From positions 34,651-98,650 of the forward strand of contig JAPYPR010000009.1 of assembly GCA_029937545.1 (NCBI GenBank): a stretch of 64,000 nt of DNA, given 5' to 3'. Position 1 is the stretch's first letter. The number at the start of each line of letters is the position of its first letter. The notes below the pieces were generated by a model that was not told the origin of the DNA, made no database searches, and worked only from the letters and a program-made list of their open reading frames with translations. Positions 9,052 through 16,994 of the stretch are shown here, piece by piece. This DNA is from Erythrobacter sp. GTDB taxonomy: Bacteria > Pseudomonadota > Alphaproteobacteria > Sphingomonadales > Sphingomonadaceae. Both the position numbers and the translations under genes were made by a program.

Positions 9052-11589
9052 TTAAAGCGCTCTGAGCGCCTGAGCCGGTTTCGCTCTCAGCAGAGGCAGC
9101 GAAGCCCCGAGCGCAAAGGCCAGCACAATTCCGAGACCCAAGCCGAGGACCGCCATCACCTCGCCCCAGTCGGGCAGCCAGTCGAATTCGAACAGCTGGG
9201 TTACGACCAGCCACCCAGCGACGCTCCCGACCGCGAGAGCGACGATGGCCAATGCGCTAGCCAGCGCGACATATTCGATGAGCTGCATCACAAGGATCTG
9301 TCGTCGGTCCGCGCCGAGGACGCGCATTACTACGGTGTCATAGGTCCGCGCCGCGCGCGCTGCCGCAATCGCGCCAAGCAGCACGGCCAATCCCGCAAGC
9401 ACGGCGACGCTGGCGGCGGCTAGCGTGGCGAGACCCACCTGCTCGAGTATTGTGCGCGCCTGTCCCAGTACGCCGCCCACCTCGATCACCGAGGCAGAAG
9501 GGAAGCTCGCGACCAGAGATTGCAACAGCGGCCCGGTCGGCTTCCCTTCGGACAATTCGATGGTGGCGGCCAGATTGTGCGGGACATCGGCCAGCGCATT
9601 GGGGCTGAGCACGAAGACGTAGTTGAAGCCCATGCTCTCCCAGTCGATCCGCCGCAGATTGGCAATGCGCGCCTGCTTTTCTACGCCCAGCACGCCGAAA
9701 GTCAGCATATTGCCGATTTCGAGTCCGGCAGCTTCGGCGAATTCCTCATCGACGGAAACCAGTGGTTCGCCATTGTAGAACGGGCCCCACCACTTGCCTT
9801 CTGTCAGGCTGTTTCCTTCGGGTAGGTTGTCGGCATAGGTCAGACCGCGCTCGCCGCGTAGGGCCCATGCGCCGTCGGGAATTTCCTCGAGGTCCGAGGT
9901 ACGGGTCATCGCGCCTTCCGGGCCCAAGGCGAGGACCGATCCGCGCAGGGCGGGCACGGTGCGCCAGTCGGCCTGAGGATCGGCATCCTCGATCAGCGTT
10001 TCGAATTCGGCGATCCGGTCGCGCGGGATGTCGAGGACGAAATAGTCGGGCGCCTGCTGCGGCACGCGGCTCTCGATATTGCCGTCGATGGCGGATTGCA
10101 CTGCGGCGAGGAGGACGAAGGCCGACAGCCCGAAGCCGAGCGCCGTCACCAATGCTCCGGTCGAACTGCCGGGCCGGTGCAGATTGGCGAGCGCGTTGCG
10201 CGCGATGGGGTCTTTCGGACGCGGCAGCGCGGCGGCGAGCTTGCGGATACCCCGGCCGAGCAGCGCCAGCAGGCCGAGCAGTACGGCAGCCCCTGCGAGG
10301 AAACCGCCGGACAGCAGAGGTTGCTCCGCCGTGAGGAGTGCCAGCGCCACGATTGCGGCCAGCCCTCCGCCGACCACGAGCAATGCGACGCGGTCCCTTG
10401 CGAGCGGTGCCACCCGGGCACGCATCAGCGCCATGGCTGGGAAATTGCGCGCTCTTAGCAATGGCGGTGCGGCGAAGACCAGCGCGACGAGCAGGCCATA
10501 GGCCAGCGCAAGCAACAGCGGGCCGGGCGCGACGACGAAGCCTGTCGAGACCGGCAGCAGCCCTTCCAGCGCCGTCGCGAGCAGCGGCACGATGGCAATG
10601 CCAGCCACAATTCCGGCAATGCTGCCGACGATTGCCGCCGCAGCGATCTGGAGCGCATATATCCGGGCGATATCGCGGCTCGTCGCGCCGAGTATCTTGA
10701 GCGTCGCAATCCCCTGACGCCGCGCGTCGAGATAGCTGGTCACCCCGCCGCCGATGCCGATGCCCGCAATTACGAGAGCGGCGAGACCGACCAGCGTGAG
10801 GAATTCGCTCATGCGGTCGATGAAGCGGTCGGTGCCCGGCGCGGCGCGATCGGCGGTGTCGATGTCGAAGCCGGACTCGGGGAAGCGGTCTTCGATGTCT
10901 TCGCGCACGTCCTCCGCATCCTGCGGAGTGTCGAAGCGGACGCGGGTCTTGGATTCGAACATAGATCCCGGGGCGATCAGGCCGGCGCGTTGCGGCAGGT
11001 CGTCGGCCACGATGACCGTGGGGCCGAGCTGGAAGCCTTCGCCCAGCCGGTCGGGTTCGTCGGCGATCAGCCCGCCGACCGTGACCGTTTCTGTGCCGAT
11101 CGCGATCGACTGTCCGACGGAAGCGCCCAGCCGTTCGGCCGCTCCGCGGGAGAGCCAGGCTTCGCCCGCGTCCGGCTGCCCGACCGAGCGACCGTCTTCC
11201 AGCACAAGTTCGCCATAGAGCGGATAGGCGGCATCGATCGCCTTGAGTTCGATCGGTGCGGCCTGATCGCCATAGCGCGCCATCGCCTGCATGCGCGTGC
11301 CTGCCGAGACGGTGCCGTATTCGGCAAGCGCGGCGCTCTCTTCCTCGTTGAGGCCGCGTTGCCACAATTCGATCTGCAAGTCCCCGCCGAGGAACTGGCG
11401 GCCATTGGCCTCAAGCTCGCGCTCGATTGCAGCGGTCAGCGTGCCGATGGCTGCGAGCGCTCCGGTGCCGAGGAACAGGCACACGAGCAGCAAGCGGAGC
11501 CCGCGAAAGCGCGCATTGAGGTCGCGCCGCGCAATGCGCCAGGCCGTCGACCAGCTCATCGCCTGTTTGTCTGTGTGCGCGTCGCTCAT
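9052..11589 (-). CDS. FtsX-like ABC transporter permease (YbbP type)
   Basis: An 845-residue inner-membrane permease with one N-terminal transmembrane helix, a large extracytoplasmic domain, and two blocks of three or more helices in each half, the layout of YbbP-type MacB/FtsX-superfamily proteins. Two FtsX-like segments are visible: LTLVGLAALVIAGIGIGGGV in the middle and a C-terminal one ending LRAKPAQALRAL. Its start ATG overlaps the stop of the ATP-binding protein gene by four bases, so the two are almost certainly co-translated. In many proteobacteria this pair sits beside tesA, as here, and the trio has been guessed to handle lipids or lysophospholipids, but the exported substrate is not established. 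Confidence 0.88.
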   Translation of the reverse strand: MSDAHTDKQAMSWSTAWRIARRDLNARFRGLRLLLVCLFLGTGALAAIGTLTAAIERELEANGRQFLGGDLQIELWQRGLNEEESAALAEYGTVSAGTRMQAMARYGDQAAPIELKAIDAAYPLYGELVLEDGRSVGQPDAGEAWLSRGAAERLGASVGQSIAIGTETVTVGGLIADEPDRLGEGFQLGPTVIVADDLPQRAGLIAPGSMFESKTRVRFDTPQDAEDVREDIEDRFPESGFDIDTADRAAPGTDRFIDRMSEFLTLVGLAALVIAGIGIGGGVTSYLDARRQGIATLKILGATSRDIARIYALQIAAAAIVGSIAGIVAGIAIVPLLATALEGLLPVSTGFVVAPGPLLLALAYGLLVALVFAAPPLLRARNFPAMALMRARVAPLARDRVALLVVGGGLAAIVALALLTAEQPLLSGGFLAGAAVLLGLLALLGRGIRKLAAALPRPKDPIARNALANLHRPGSSTGALVTALGFGLSAFVLLAAVQSAIDGNIESRVPQQAPDYFVLDIPRDRIAEFETLIEDADPQADWRTVPALRGSVLALGPEGAMTRTSDLEEIPDGAWALRGERGLTYADNLPEGNSLTEGKWWGPFYNGEPLVSVDEEFAEAAGLEIGNMLTFGVLGVEKQARIANLRRIDWESMGFNYVFVLSPNALADVPHNLAATIELSEGKPTGPLLQSLVASFPSASVIEVGGVLGQARTILEQVGLATLAAASVAVLAGLAVLLGAIAAARAARTYDTVVMRVLGADRRQILVMQLIEYVALASALAIVALAVGSVAGWLVVTQLFEFDWLPDWGEVMAVLGLGLGIVLAFALGASLPLLRAKPAQALRAL

Positions 11590-12275
11590 GTGGCGGTGTC
11601 GGTGGCAATACGCCCGTCACCCAGCGTCAGCACGCGAGCGCAATGTTCGGCGAGTTCGGGATCGTGGGTGATTACGAGCAGGGTCGCGCCGGTTTCCGCG
11701 CGGCGGGCGAACAGCAGGTCGACGATCTCGTGGCCGGTGGCAGCATCGAGATTGCCGGTCGGCTCGTCGGCAAAAATCAGGTCGGGGCGTGGCGCGATGG
11801 CGCGGGCGATGGCCACGCGCTGCTGCTCTCCGCCGGACAGTTGCGACGGGTAATGGTCGAGCCGGTGGCCGAGGCCGACTGCCTCCAGCTCCGCCCGTGC
11901 GCGATCCTGCGCGGCGGCCTCTCCCGCCAGCTCCATCGGAGTAGCGACGTTCTCCAGCGCGGTCATCGTCGGCAGCAGGTGAAAGGCTTGCAAGACGATG
12001 CCGATGGCACCGCGGCGCGCGTGGGCGAGGGCGTCTTCGTCCATCGAGGCGAAGTCTTGCCCGGCAACCTCCAGCGTGCCACCGCTGGCGCGCTCTAGGC
12101 CGGACAGCACCGCCATCAGCGAACTCTTGCCCGAACCCGACGGCCCGAGCAGGGCGACCGTCGCTCCCCGGGCGATATCGAGATCGATCCCGCGCAGGAT
12201 TTCGACCGGTGCGGCGTCGCTACCGAGAGTGAGGGACAGGTTGCGGGCTGAAATAGCGGCTTGAGATGTCGTCAC
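11586..12275 (-). CDS. ABC transporter ATP-binding protein (YbbA/LolD type)
   Basis: A 229-residue ATPase with Walker A LLGPSGSGKSS, ABC signature LSGGEQQRVAIARA, Walker B LIFADEPTGNLD, and an H-loop in LLVITHDPELAEH. The pattern fits the MacB/LolD subfamily that drives FtsX-like permeases, and the permease follows with a four-base overlap. I start it at GTG 12273-12275 (VTTSQAAISARNL). An ATG at 12308 is in frame but would leave only 14 bases to the divergent tesA start. Neither candidate has a convincing ribosome-binding site, so the start is uncertain by about 11 residues. Confidence 0.88.
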   Translation of the reverse strand: MTTSQAAISARNLSLTLGSDAAPVEILRGIDLDIARGATVALLGPSGSGKSSLMAVLSGLERASGGTLEVAGQDFASMDEDALAHARRGAIGIVLQAFHLLPTMTALENVATPMELAGEAAAQDRARAELEAVGLGHRLDHYPSQLSGGEQQRVAIARAIAPRPDLIFADEPTGNLDAATGHEIVDLLFARRAETGATLLVITHDPELAEHCARVLTLGDGRIATDTAT

Positions 12276-12322
12276 GGCGCTGCGATGGCATGGGGTGACC
12301 GGTTGCACAAGGAAACTCGCCG

Positions 12323-13024
12323 ATGCGGCTTTATCATTTGTCGATTGCCCTTCTCGCCGCGGCGCTGGCCGCCTGCGGCGCTGACACCGCGGAAGCGCCT
12401 GCGCCGCAAGCGGGTGAAACGCCCTCCGTGACGCGCCCGGATATCGCCGTCGAAGGACCGGAGCGGCGCATCCTGGCCTTCGGCGACAGCCTGTTTGCCG
12501 GCTATGGGGTGGGCGAAGAGAATAGCTATCCGGCGCTGCTCGAAGATGCGTTGCGGGAGCAGGGGGTCAACGCGCGGATCGCCAATGCGGGCGTGTCGGG
12601 CGATACCAGCCAGGCCGGGGCGCAGCGGCTGGCCTTCACGCTCGACGCGCAGGCGGAGAAACCCGATCTCGTCATCCTCGAACTTGGCGGCAACGACATG
12701 CTGCGCGGCGTCTCGCCCGACCAGACGCGGGCGAGCTTCGAGGCAATGCTGGACGAGTTGCGCCAGCGGGATATCCCGGTCCTCCTGATGGGCATGCGCG
12801 CGCCGCCGAATTACGGGCCCGAATACCAGACGCAATTCGACGGTCTCTACGGCGAGCTAGCCAGCGAATACGATGCGGAGCTTATTCCATTCTGGCTGGA
12901 GGCGATCTACCAGGATCCGAGCCTGTTCCAGTCCGACCGCATCCACCCGACGGTCGAGGGTATCGAAGTACTGGTTGCGGACACGGCGGACGAAGTCGCG
13001 GCGGCGCTACCTCCGGCAAACTAG
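12323..13024 (+). CDS. tesA: SGNH-family arylesterase/lysophospholipase TesA-like lipoprotein
   Basis: A 233-residue hydrolase beginning with a lipoprotein signal ending in ALAAC, so unlike periplasmic E. coli TesA it is probably membrane-anchored. The SGNH blocks are present: GDSLFAGYGV (Ser nucleophile), NAGVSGDTS, LGGNDMLRGV and, near the end, DRIHPTVEG with the catalytic Asp and His. Such enzymes cleave thioesters and lysophospholipids. An AAGGAA lies 10 bases before the ATG. It diverges from the ABC exporter genes, an arrangement shared with ybbA-ybbP-tesA elsewhere. The gene ends on a CTAG whose two strands give the stop codons of both this gene and recF. Confidence 0.87.
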   Translation: MRLYHLSIALLAAALAACGADTAEAPAPQAGETPSVTRPDIAVEGPERRILAFGDSLFAGYGVGEENSYPALLEDALREQGVNARIANAGVSGDTSQAGAQRLAFTLDAQAEKPDLVILELGGNDMLRGVSPDQTRASFEAMLDELRQRDIPVLLMGMRAPPNYGPEYQTQFDGLYGELASEYDAELIPFWLEAIYQDPSLFQSDRIHPTVEGIEVLVADTADEVAAALPPAN

Positions 13025-14100
13025 AGCCGCTGGGCCTCACCGTCTTCGATCCGCCACGTCGCCGCTTCGCTAAGGATGGTATCGAAAGGGGAGGGTTCGG
13101 TCCCGGTGATCCAGACTTGCGCACCGCTACAGCGCAGCTGGTCGAACAGCGCGGCCCGGCGGACAGGATCGAGATGGGCGGCCACCTCGTCGAGCAGCAA
13201 AATGCCGGCGCGACCCTGCGCCGCGAGGCCGGCGTGAGCTAGCGTAATCGCTACCAGCATGGCCTTCTGCTCGCCGGTCGAGCTTTGCGCGGCGGGAACA
13301 CGCTTTGCAGCGTGGATCACTTCCAGCTCGTCGCGATGGGGACCGGATAGCGTGCGCTGCGCCAGCCGATCCTTGCTACGTCCTTCGTAAAGCGCCTGCG
13401 ACAGGCCGTCCGGATTATCCGGCGCGCCCGGCGCATAGGTGAGGGCGGGGCGGGCGAAAGGCTCTGCAGGCATGGCAGCGAGACGCGCCATCAGGGTCTC
13501 GATCAGGCGCGCACGGCCCGTCATCAGCGCACCGCCATGCTGGACCATTTGCGCTTCGATCGCATCGAGCCAGCCGCTCTCGGGATCGCGCCGGTCGGAC
13601 AGCAGGCGATTGCGTTCGCGCAGGGCCGCTTCGTAGCGCGCGGCGTGGCTTGCATGCGCCGGGTCCAGCGCGAGTGCCATGCGGTCGACGAACCGGCGGC
13701 GGTCGGCGGCTGGGCCGGTGAACAACCCGTCCATCGCTGGCGTGAGCCAGGTAACCGCGAGCCATTCGCCGAGCGCGGGGGCATTCGTGTCCGATCCGTT
13801 GATCCGCACCCGCCGCCGCCCCGGGTGGCCGCTCTCGCAATAGGTGCCCAGACGGACAGGCTCGCCCTCCTGCTTCAGGTCTGCCGCGACGGTAAATCCC
13901 GCCTGGGTCCCGGCGCGCACCATGTCGGCCAGCGCGGCGCGGCGCAGACCACGGCCCGGCGACAGGAGCGATAGCGCTTCCAGCACATTGGTCTTGCCCG
14001 CGCCGTTCTCGCCCACCAGCAGGTTGAAGCGCGCCGTGCCCGAAAGCTCGGTCGCGGCATGATTGCGGAAGTCGGAAAGGGCTATTCGATCGAGCGCCAT
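13021..14100 (-). CDS. recF: DNA replication and repair protein RecF
   Basis: A 359-residue SMC-like ATPase of normal RecF length. Walker A is GENGAGKTNVLEAL at about residues 30-43, a signature-like STGEQKAMLVAITLAHA follows, and Walker B is GILLLDEVAAHLDP near the C-terminus. RecF loads RecA at gapped DNA with RecO and RecR. I start it at ATG 14098-14100 (MALDRIALSDFRNH), which matches the family. The frame stays open for 20 more codons, but that extension is not family-like. Unlike the dnaA-dnaN-recF arrangement of many bacteria, here it stands alone between tesA and the PspC operon. Confidence 0.93.
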   Translation of the reverse strand: MALDRIALSDFRNHAATELSGTARFNLLVGENGAGKTNVLEALSLLSPGRGLRRAALADMVRAGTQAGFTVAADLKQEGEPVRLGTYCESGHPGRRRVRINGSDTNAPALGEWLAVTWLTPAMDGLFTGPAADRRRFVDRMALALDPAHASHAARYEAALRERNRLLSDRRDPESGWLDAIEAQMVQHGGALMTGRARLIETLMARLAAMPAEPFARPALTYAPGAPDNPDGLSQALYEGRSKDRLAQRTLSGPHRDELEVIHAAKRVPAAQSSTGEQKAMLVAITLAHAGLAAQGRAGILLLDEVAAHLDPVRRAALFDQLRCSGAQVWITGTEPSPFDTILSEAATWRIEDGEAQRL

Positions 14101-14200
14101 GGTCGGCGGCAGCGATAGCGCGCAGTGCGTAATGCCGCCACTCGATTTGCCCGATTCCAAAAAGTGGTGAAATTTCCTAACCTTTCGGATCGATGAACGG

Positions 14201-14210
14201 CACTCGAGTG
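14201..14210. promoter_or_regulatory. Perfect 10-bp palindrome upstream of the sigma-54 promoter
   Basis: CACTCGAGTG is self-complementary and lies about 70 bases before the predicted sigma-54 start site, the range where enhancer-binding proteins act. That it is an activator site is inference from position only. Confidence 0.25.
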
Positions 14211-14253
14211 GTCGGTTAAGTTAAGAATGGCTGAATTCTCCCGTTTTCGAGTT

Positions 14254-14269
14254 TGGCACGCCTCCTGCA
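14254..14269 (+). promoter_or_regulatory. Candidate sigma-54 (RpoN) promoter for the microprotein-PspC operon
   Basis: TGGCACGCCTCCTGCA matches the sigma-54 consensus TGGCACG-N4-TTGCA at all but one position, with GG and GC exactly 12 bases apart. The predicted start is near 14280, leaving a 50-odd-base leader with a small CCCGG/CCGGG stem and a strong AAGGAG before the first gene. Psp genes in other proteobacteria are classically sigma-54 dependent, which fits the PspC gene in this operon. Confidence 0.7.
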
Positions 14270-14332
14270 AAGCATTGGTCAACCCGGATGGACCGGGAGA
14301 AACAACAGACCAAGGTTCAAGGAGACCATCAA

Positions 14333-14452
14333 ATGTCCGCTTTCGATTATGCCAGCAACCGCGCTCTCGCCGCCGTTTTCGCTCTCGCCGTCTCGGCCGT
14401 CAGCATGGCGATCGCCATCGTCCCCGCAAGCCCCGCCGGTTTCGTCGCCTGA
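14333..14452 (+). CDS. Small membrane protein (39 aa), first of a tandem pair
   Basis: A 39-codon gene starting at an ATG preceded by AAGGAG ten bases away. After a polar start (MSAFDYASNR) a single hydrophobic helix of about 20 residues follows, and the tail is IVPASPAGFVA. It resembles the next gene along its length: both have a polar N-terminus with a basic residue, an LA.SAV core, and an end of AI.PASP.G..A. I recognise no named family. The position directly downstream of a sigma-54-like promoter and upstream of pspC suggests a membrane-stress role, which is inference. The good ribosome-binding site and the conserved paralogue argue that it is a real gene. Confidence 0.7.
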   Translation: MSAFDYASNRALAAVFALAVSAVSMAIAIVPASPAGFVA

Positions 14453-14487
14453 CGCAAACCGCGCCTCATATCAAAAGGAAGGAAATC

Positions 14488-14604
14488 ATGTTCGACTCTG
14501 AAAACTCCAGCAAGCTTTTCGCAGCTGCTTTCTCGCTGGCCCTCTCGGCGGTGTTCTTCGCCACGGCCATCATCCCCGCCTCGCCCAATGGACTGATCGC
14601 ATGA
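14488..14604 (+). CDS. Small membrane protein (38 aa), second of a tandem pair
   Basis: A 38-codon gene with ATG at 14488 preceded by AAGGAAGGAA. The product starts MFDSENSSKL, has one hydrophobic helix around FSLALSAVFFATAI and ends IPASPNGLIA. It is a clear sequence relative of the preceding 39-residue protein, which lies 35 bases upstream, so the pair looks like a tandem duplication. Its stop overlaps the ATG of the pspC-like gene (ATGA at 14601-14604), which implies translational coupling to it. No known family is recognised. It could be a small regulator or partner of PspC in the inner membrane, but that is a guess from context. Confidence 0.72.
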   Translation: MFDSENSSKLFAAAFSLALSAVFFATAIIPASPNGLIA

Positions 14605-14822
14605 ACGACCTGAAATATCGCGACACCGACCCCGCCGTCCGCCCCGCCAAGAGCTTCGGGCTCGATCGCGGCAACGGCAAGCTGATGGGCGTATGCTCCG
14701 GCATCGCCGACTACTTCGGCATCGACGCACTCTGGGTCCGCCTGGGTTTCGTCGCAGGAACGCTGCTCGGTTTCGGCAGCTTTATCCTGATCTACCTCGC
14801 GATTGCGCTGATCGCGGATTGA
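14601..14822 (+). CDS. PspC domain-containing membrane protein
   Basis: A 73-residue protein with a PspC domain: LMGVCSGIADYFGIDALWVR is the family's hallmark amphipathic segment, followed by a transmembrane helix (LGFVAGTLLGFGSFILIYLA). PspC proteins sit in the inner membrane and, in enterobacteria, sense envelope stress together with PspB and release PspA from the activator PspF. Here no pspA, pspB or pspF is visible; the partners are two microproteins upstream. The start overlaps the previous stop by four bases. The protein is shorter than enterobacterial PspC (about 120 residues) and lacks its C-terminal coiled coil, as is common for stand-alone PspC-domain proteins. Confidence 0.88.
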   Translation: MNDLKYRDTDPAVRPAKSFGLDRGNGKLMGVCSGIADYFGIDALWVRLGFVAGTLLGFGSFILIYLAIALIAD

Positions 14823-14837
14823 GCACGGCCCCCGCGC

Positions 14838-14864
14838 CGGCCGACCCGGTTTTCGTGTCGGCCG
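14838..14864. terminator. Hairpin after the PspC gene, first of two
   Basis: CGGCCGAC at 14838-14845 pairs with GTCGGCCG at 14857-14864 across an 11-base loop. There is no proper T-run, so termination strength is uncertain. Confidence 0.4.
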
Positions 14865-14887
14865 TCCCTTCAATTTCGAGAAACCGT

Positions 14888-14907
14888 GAGGGGCCGTCTG
14901 GCCCCTC
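14888..14907. terminator. Hairpin between the convergent PspC and SDR genes
   Basis: GAGGGGCC at 14888-14895 pairs perfectly with GGCCCCTC at 14900-14907 around a four-base loop. It lies between convergent genes and could serve both, but the flanking T-tracts are weak. Confidence 0.5.
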
Positions 14908-14947
14908 TTGTGATTCCAGCCCCCTGCGATTCTGGCGGCGGTAAAAA

Positions 14948-15730
14948 TCACATCGCCGAAATGCCGCCATCCAGCTTGAGTTCGGCACCGGTCATGAAAC
15001 GGCTCTCGTCGCTGGCGAGATAGACCACCGCATTGGCGATGTCGTTGGGCTCGCCGACGAACTTGAGCGGGATCTGCCGCGCCAGCTTGTCCATCAGTAC
15101 GCCTTTGTCGAGATTGTGGTTTTTCGCCGTCCCGTCGAGGATGGGCGTATCGACGAAGGTCGGGTGCACCGAGTTGCAGCGGATCTGCATGTTCTTCTTC
15201 GCGCAGTGCAGCGCGATCGACTTGGACAGCATCCACACCGCTGCCTTGGACGAGTTGTAGGCCGGCATGGTGTCGCTCGCGATCAGCCCCGCGATGCTGG
15301 AGATGTTGACGATCGATCCCGGCGCATGCTCGCGCATCAGCGGCAAAGCCTTCTGGCAGCCATGAAAAATCGAATCGACATTGATCGCAAAGCAGCGCTT
15401 CCAGTCGTCGAAATCGCAGGTCTCGATATTCCCGCCGACCCCGATGCCGGCATTGTTTACCAGCACATTGAGGCCGCCGATCTTCTCGCGCGCAGCATCG
15501 ACGGCGGCTTCCCATTGGCCGGGGTCGGTCACGTCGTGCTGGAAACCGAAGGCCGTGCCGTCGCCCAGTTGGTCATTGATGAGGGAGGCGGTTTCCTCCG
15601 CCCCGGCACCATTGATGTCCGTGCAGAGCACCCGTGCGCCTTCCTCCGCCAGCCGAGTGGCATGTGCCCGGCCCAGACCCTGCGCCGCACCCGTCACCAG
15701 GGCCAGCTTGCCCTCACACCTGCCGGTCAT
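14948..15730 (-). CDS. SDR family oxidoreductase
   Basis: A classical short-chain dehydrogenase of 260 residues: the cofactor motif TGAAQGLG near residue 14, an acidic CTDI at the end of beta-2 that favours NAD+, NNAG, and the catalytic YNSSK after a serine pair. The end [18 protein letters not shown] is standard. It resembles cyclic-alcohol and 3-hydroxysteroid dehydrogenases, but the substrate cannot be assigned. Its ATG overlaps the stop of the NUDIX gene upstream by four bases, so the two are co-translated; why a NUDIX hydrolase and an SDR travel together is not clear from the sequence. Confidence 0.85.
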   Translation of the reverse strand: MTGRCEGKLALVTGAAQGLGRAHATRLAEEGARVLCTDINGAGAEETASLINDQLGDGTAFGFQHDVTDPGQWEAAVDAAREKIGGLNVLVNNAGIGVGGNIETCDFDDWKRCFAINVDSIFHGCQKALPLMREHAPGSIVNISSIAGLIASDTMPAYNSSKAAVWMLSKSIALHCAKKNMQIRCNSVHPTFVDTPILDGTAKNHNLDKGVLMDKLARQIPLKFVGEPNDIANAVVYLASDESRFMTGAELKLDGGISAM

Positions 15731-16305
15731 TCACTCTCTCCCAGAAAACTGTCCAGCGACGCCATCAGCATCGCAATTCGTACATCGACACCGTGACCCA
15801 TCGCGCGCCAGCGGACAACGAATTCCGGCAACTGCGTGCGCGGAACGTGATGGACGACGATGTCCTCGCTGTCGGTACCGCCACCTTCGCCGACCCTGGT
15901 CAGGCCGTGCGCGCGCAGGAGGGAGAAGCTTTCGCTCACCATGCCGGGCGAGGAATAGAATTTGCCGAGGTTCTCCATCCGCGCGGCGCGATAGCCGGTT
16001 TCTTCCTCGAGTTCGCGAATGGCGGCCGCTTCGTCGCTTTCGCCGCTCTTGTCCTCGTCGTCGCCGATGAGCCCGGCGGGGATTTCGAGGCAGATGCAAC
16101 CCAACGGGACACGATATTGCGAGACCAGGATCACCCGATCCTGATCGTCGATGGCGATGATGGCGGCAGCCCTGATCCCGCGCGAGCGGCCGGCATATTC
16201 CCAGCGACCCCGGCGTTTGGCGGTGACGAAGCGGCCCTGCCACATGGTTTCTTCGGGCAGGTCGGCGTCCGGGTCGCGGCCCGGGGTCTCGATGGGGTCG
16301 GTCAT
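15727..16305 (-). CDS. NUDIX hydrolase, ADP-ribose pyrophosphatase-like
   Basis: A 192-residue NUDIX enzyme. The core of the NUDIX box is intact (E-x7-RELEEETGY, within [17 protein letters not shown]), which supplies the metal-binding glutamates. The glycine that normally begins the box is displaced by a short acidic insertion ([12 protein letters not shown]). The preceding LEIPAGLI and the downstream SPGM with a proline-rich context fit ADP-ribose and related nucleoside-diphosphate-sugar pyrophosphatases. The C-terminal half is long enough for the dimer-swapped fold of that group. The gene overlaps the SDR gene downstream and lies 11 bases after a TPM-domain gene, so it may be in one transcript with the LemA group. 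Confidence 0.82.
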   Translation of the reverse strand: MTDPIETPGRDPDADLPEETMWQGRFVTAKRRGRWEYAGRSRGIRAAAIIAIDDQDRVILVSQYRVPLGCICLEIPAGLIGDDEDKSGESDEAAAIRELEEETGYRAARMENLGKFYSSPGMVSESFSLLRAHGLTRVGEGGGTDSEDIVVHHVPRTQLPEFVVRWRAMGHGVDVRIAMLMASLDSFLGESE

Positions 16306-16316
16306 TGCCAGCGGGT

Positions 16317-16994
16317 TTAGACTTCGATGAGCCGGTCCGGCAACTCATTCTGGTCGTGATCGCCGCGCGGGAAATGTTCCGCCAACACTGCGCCGACATC
16401 GCGCACGCCTGCGGCAAGCCCTTCGGCCAGACGACCCTGTTTGATCTCGACCAGCATGTCGGCCATCGCCTCGCCCCAGACCTCCGCAGGGACAATTGCC
16501 GCGATGGGCTCGTCGGCGACGATCTCCGCGCGGTGTTCCTGCATCGACAGGTATAGCAGCACGCCGGTTCGCCCGTGGGTGCGTCGTTCGGCCCCGACCT
16601 TGAAGTGCTTGATGGCCGCAGCGCGGACGCGTGCCTGCTTGGCGGGTGAGGGGGTCAGGGCGAATCGCAGCGGATCCCAAGACAGCAGAAGCCAGGTCAC
16701 GGCGAAGCCGATCAGGCCCAGCGCAATCGTCATGGTCGCCAGTTCGCCGGTCGTCCATTCGTGCATCCAGCCGCCCACTAGCTCGTCCCACAAATCCATG
16801 AACGGCTTAGGGAGAACCGCAAACAGGCTCATCAGCGTGAAGGCCACGCCCGCCGCCCAGACCAGAACGACGTCGGAATATCCGTCCGACCGGTCCGCCA
16901 GCACGGTGACGATCTCGCCCGAGGTCGTGCCCTCCGCCGCTGCTACCGCATCGCTCACAATCTTGTGCTGCGCTTCGTTCAGATAGCGTGCCAT
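16317..16994 (-). CDS. TPM domain membrane protein
   Basis: A 225-residue protein with an N-terminal TPM-domain start ([31 protein letters not shown]). It has a pair of hydrophobic helices at about residues 43-60 and 88-105, and then the TPM remainder, including the [20 protein letters not shown] strand, which is the equivalent of the family's ...VL..S..E..VEI.. motif. The two helices inserted inside the domain mark the membrane-embedded TPM subfamily. It begins immediately after the stop of the secreted TPM protein gene (TAG followed directly by ATG), and LemA lies upstream, so the three are an operon. The function is unknown; roles in photosystem or envelope maintenance have been described for other TPM proteins. 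Confidence 0.8.
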   Translation of the reverse strand: MARYLNEAQHKIVSDAVAAAEGTTSGEIVTVLADRSDGYSDVVLVWAAGVAFTLMSLFAVLPKPFMDLWDELVGGWMHEWTTGELATMTIALGLIGFAVTWLLLSWDPLRFALTPSPAKQARVRAAAIKHFKVGAERRTHGRTGVLLYLSMQEHRAEIVADEPIAAIVPAEVWGEAMADMLVEIKQGRLAEGLAAGVRDVGAVLAEHFPRGDHDQNELPDRLIEV

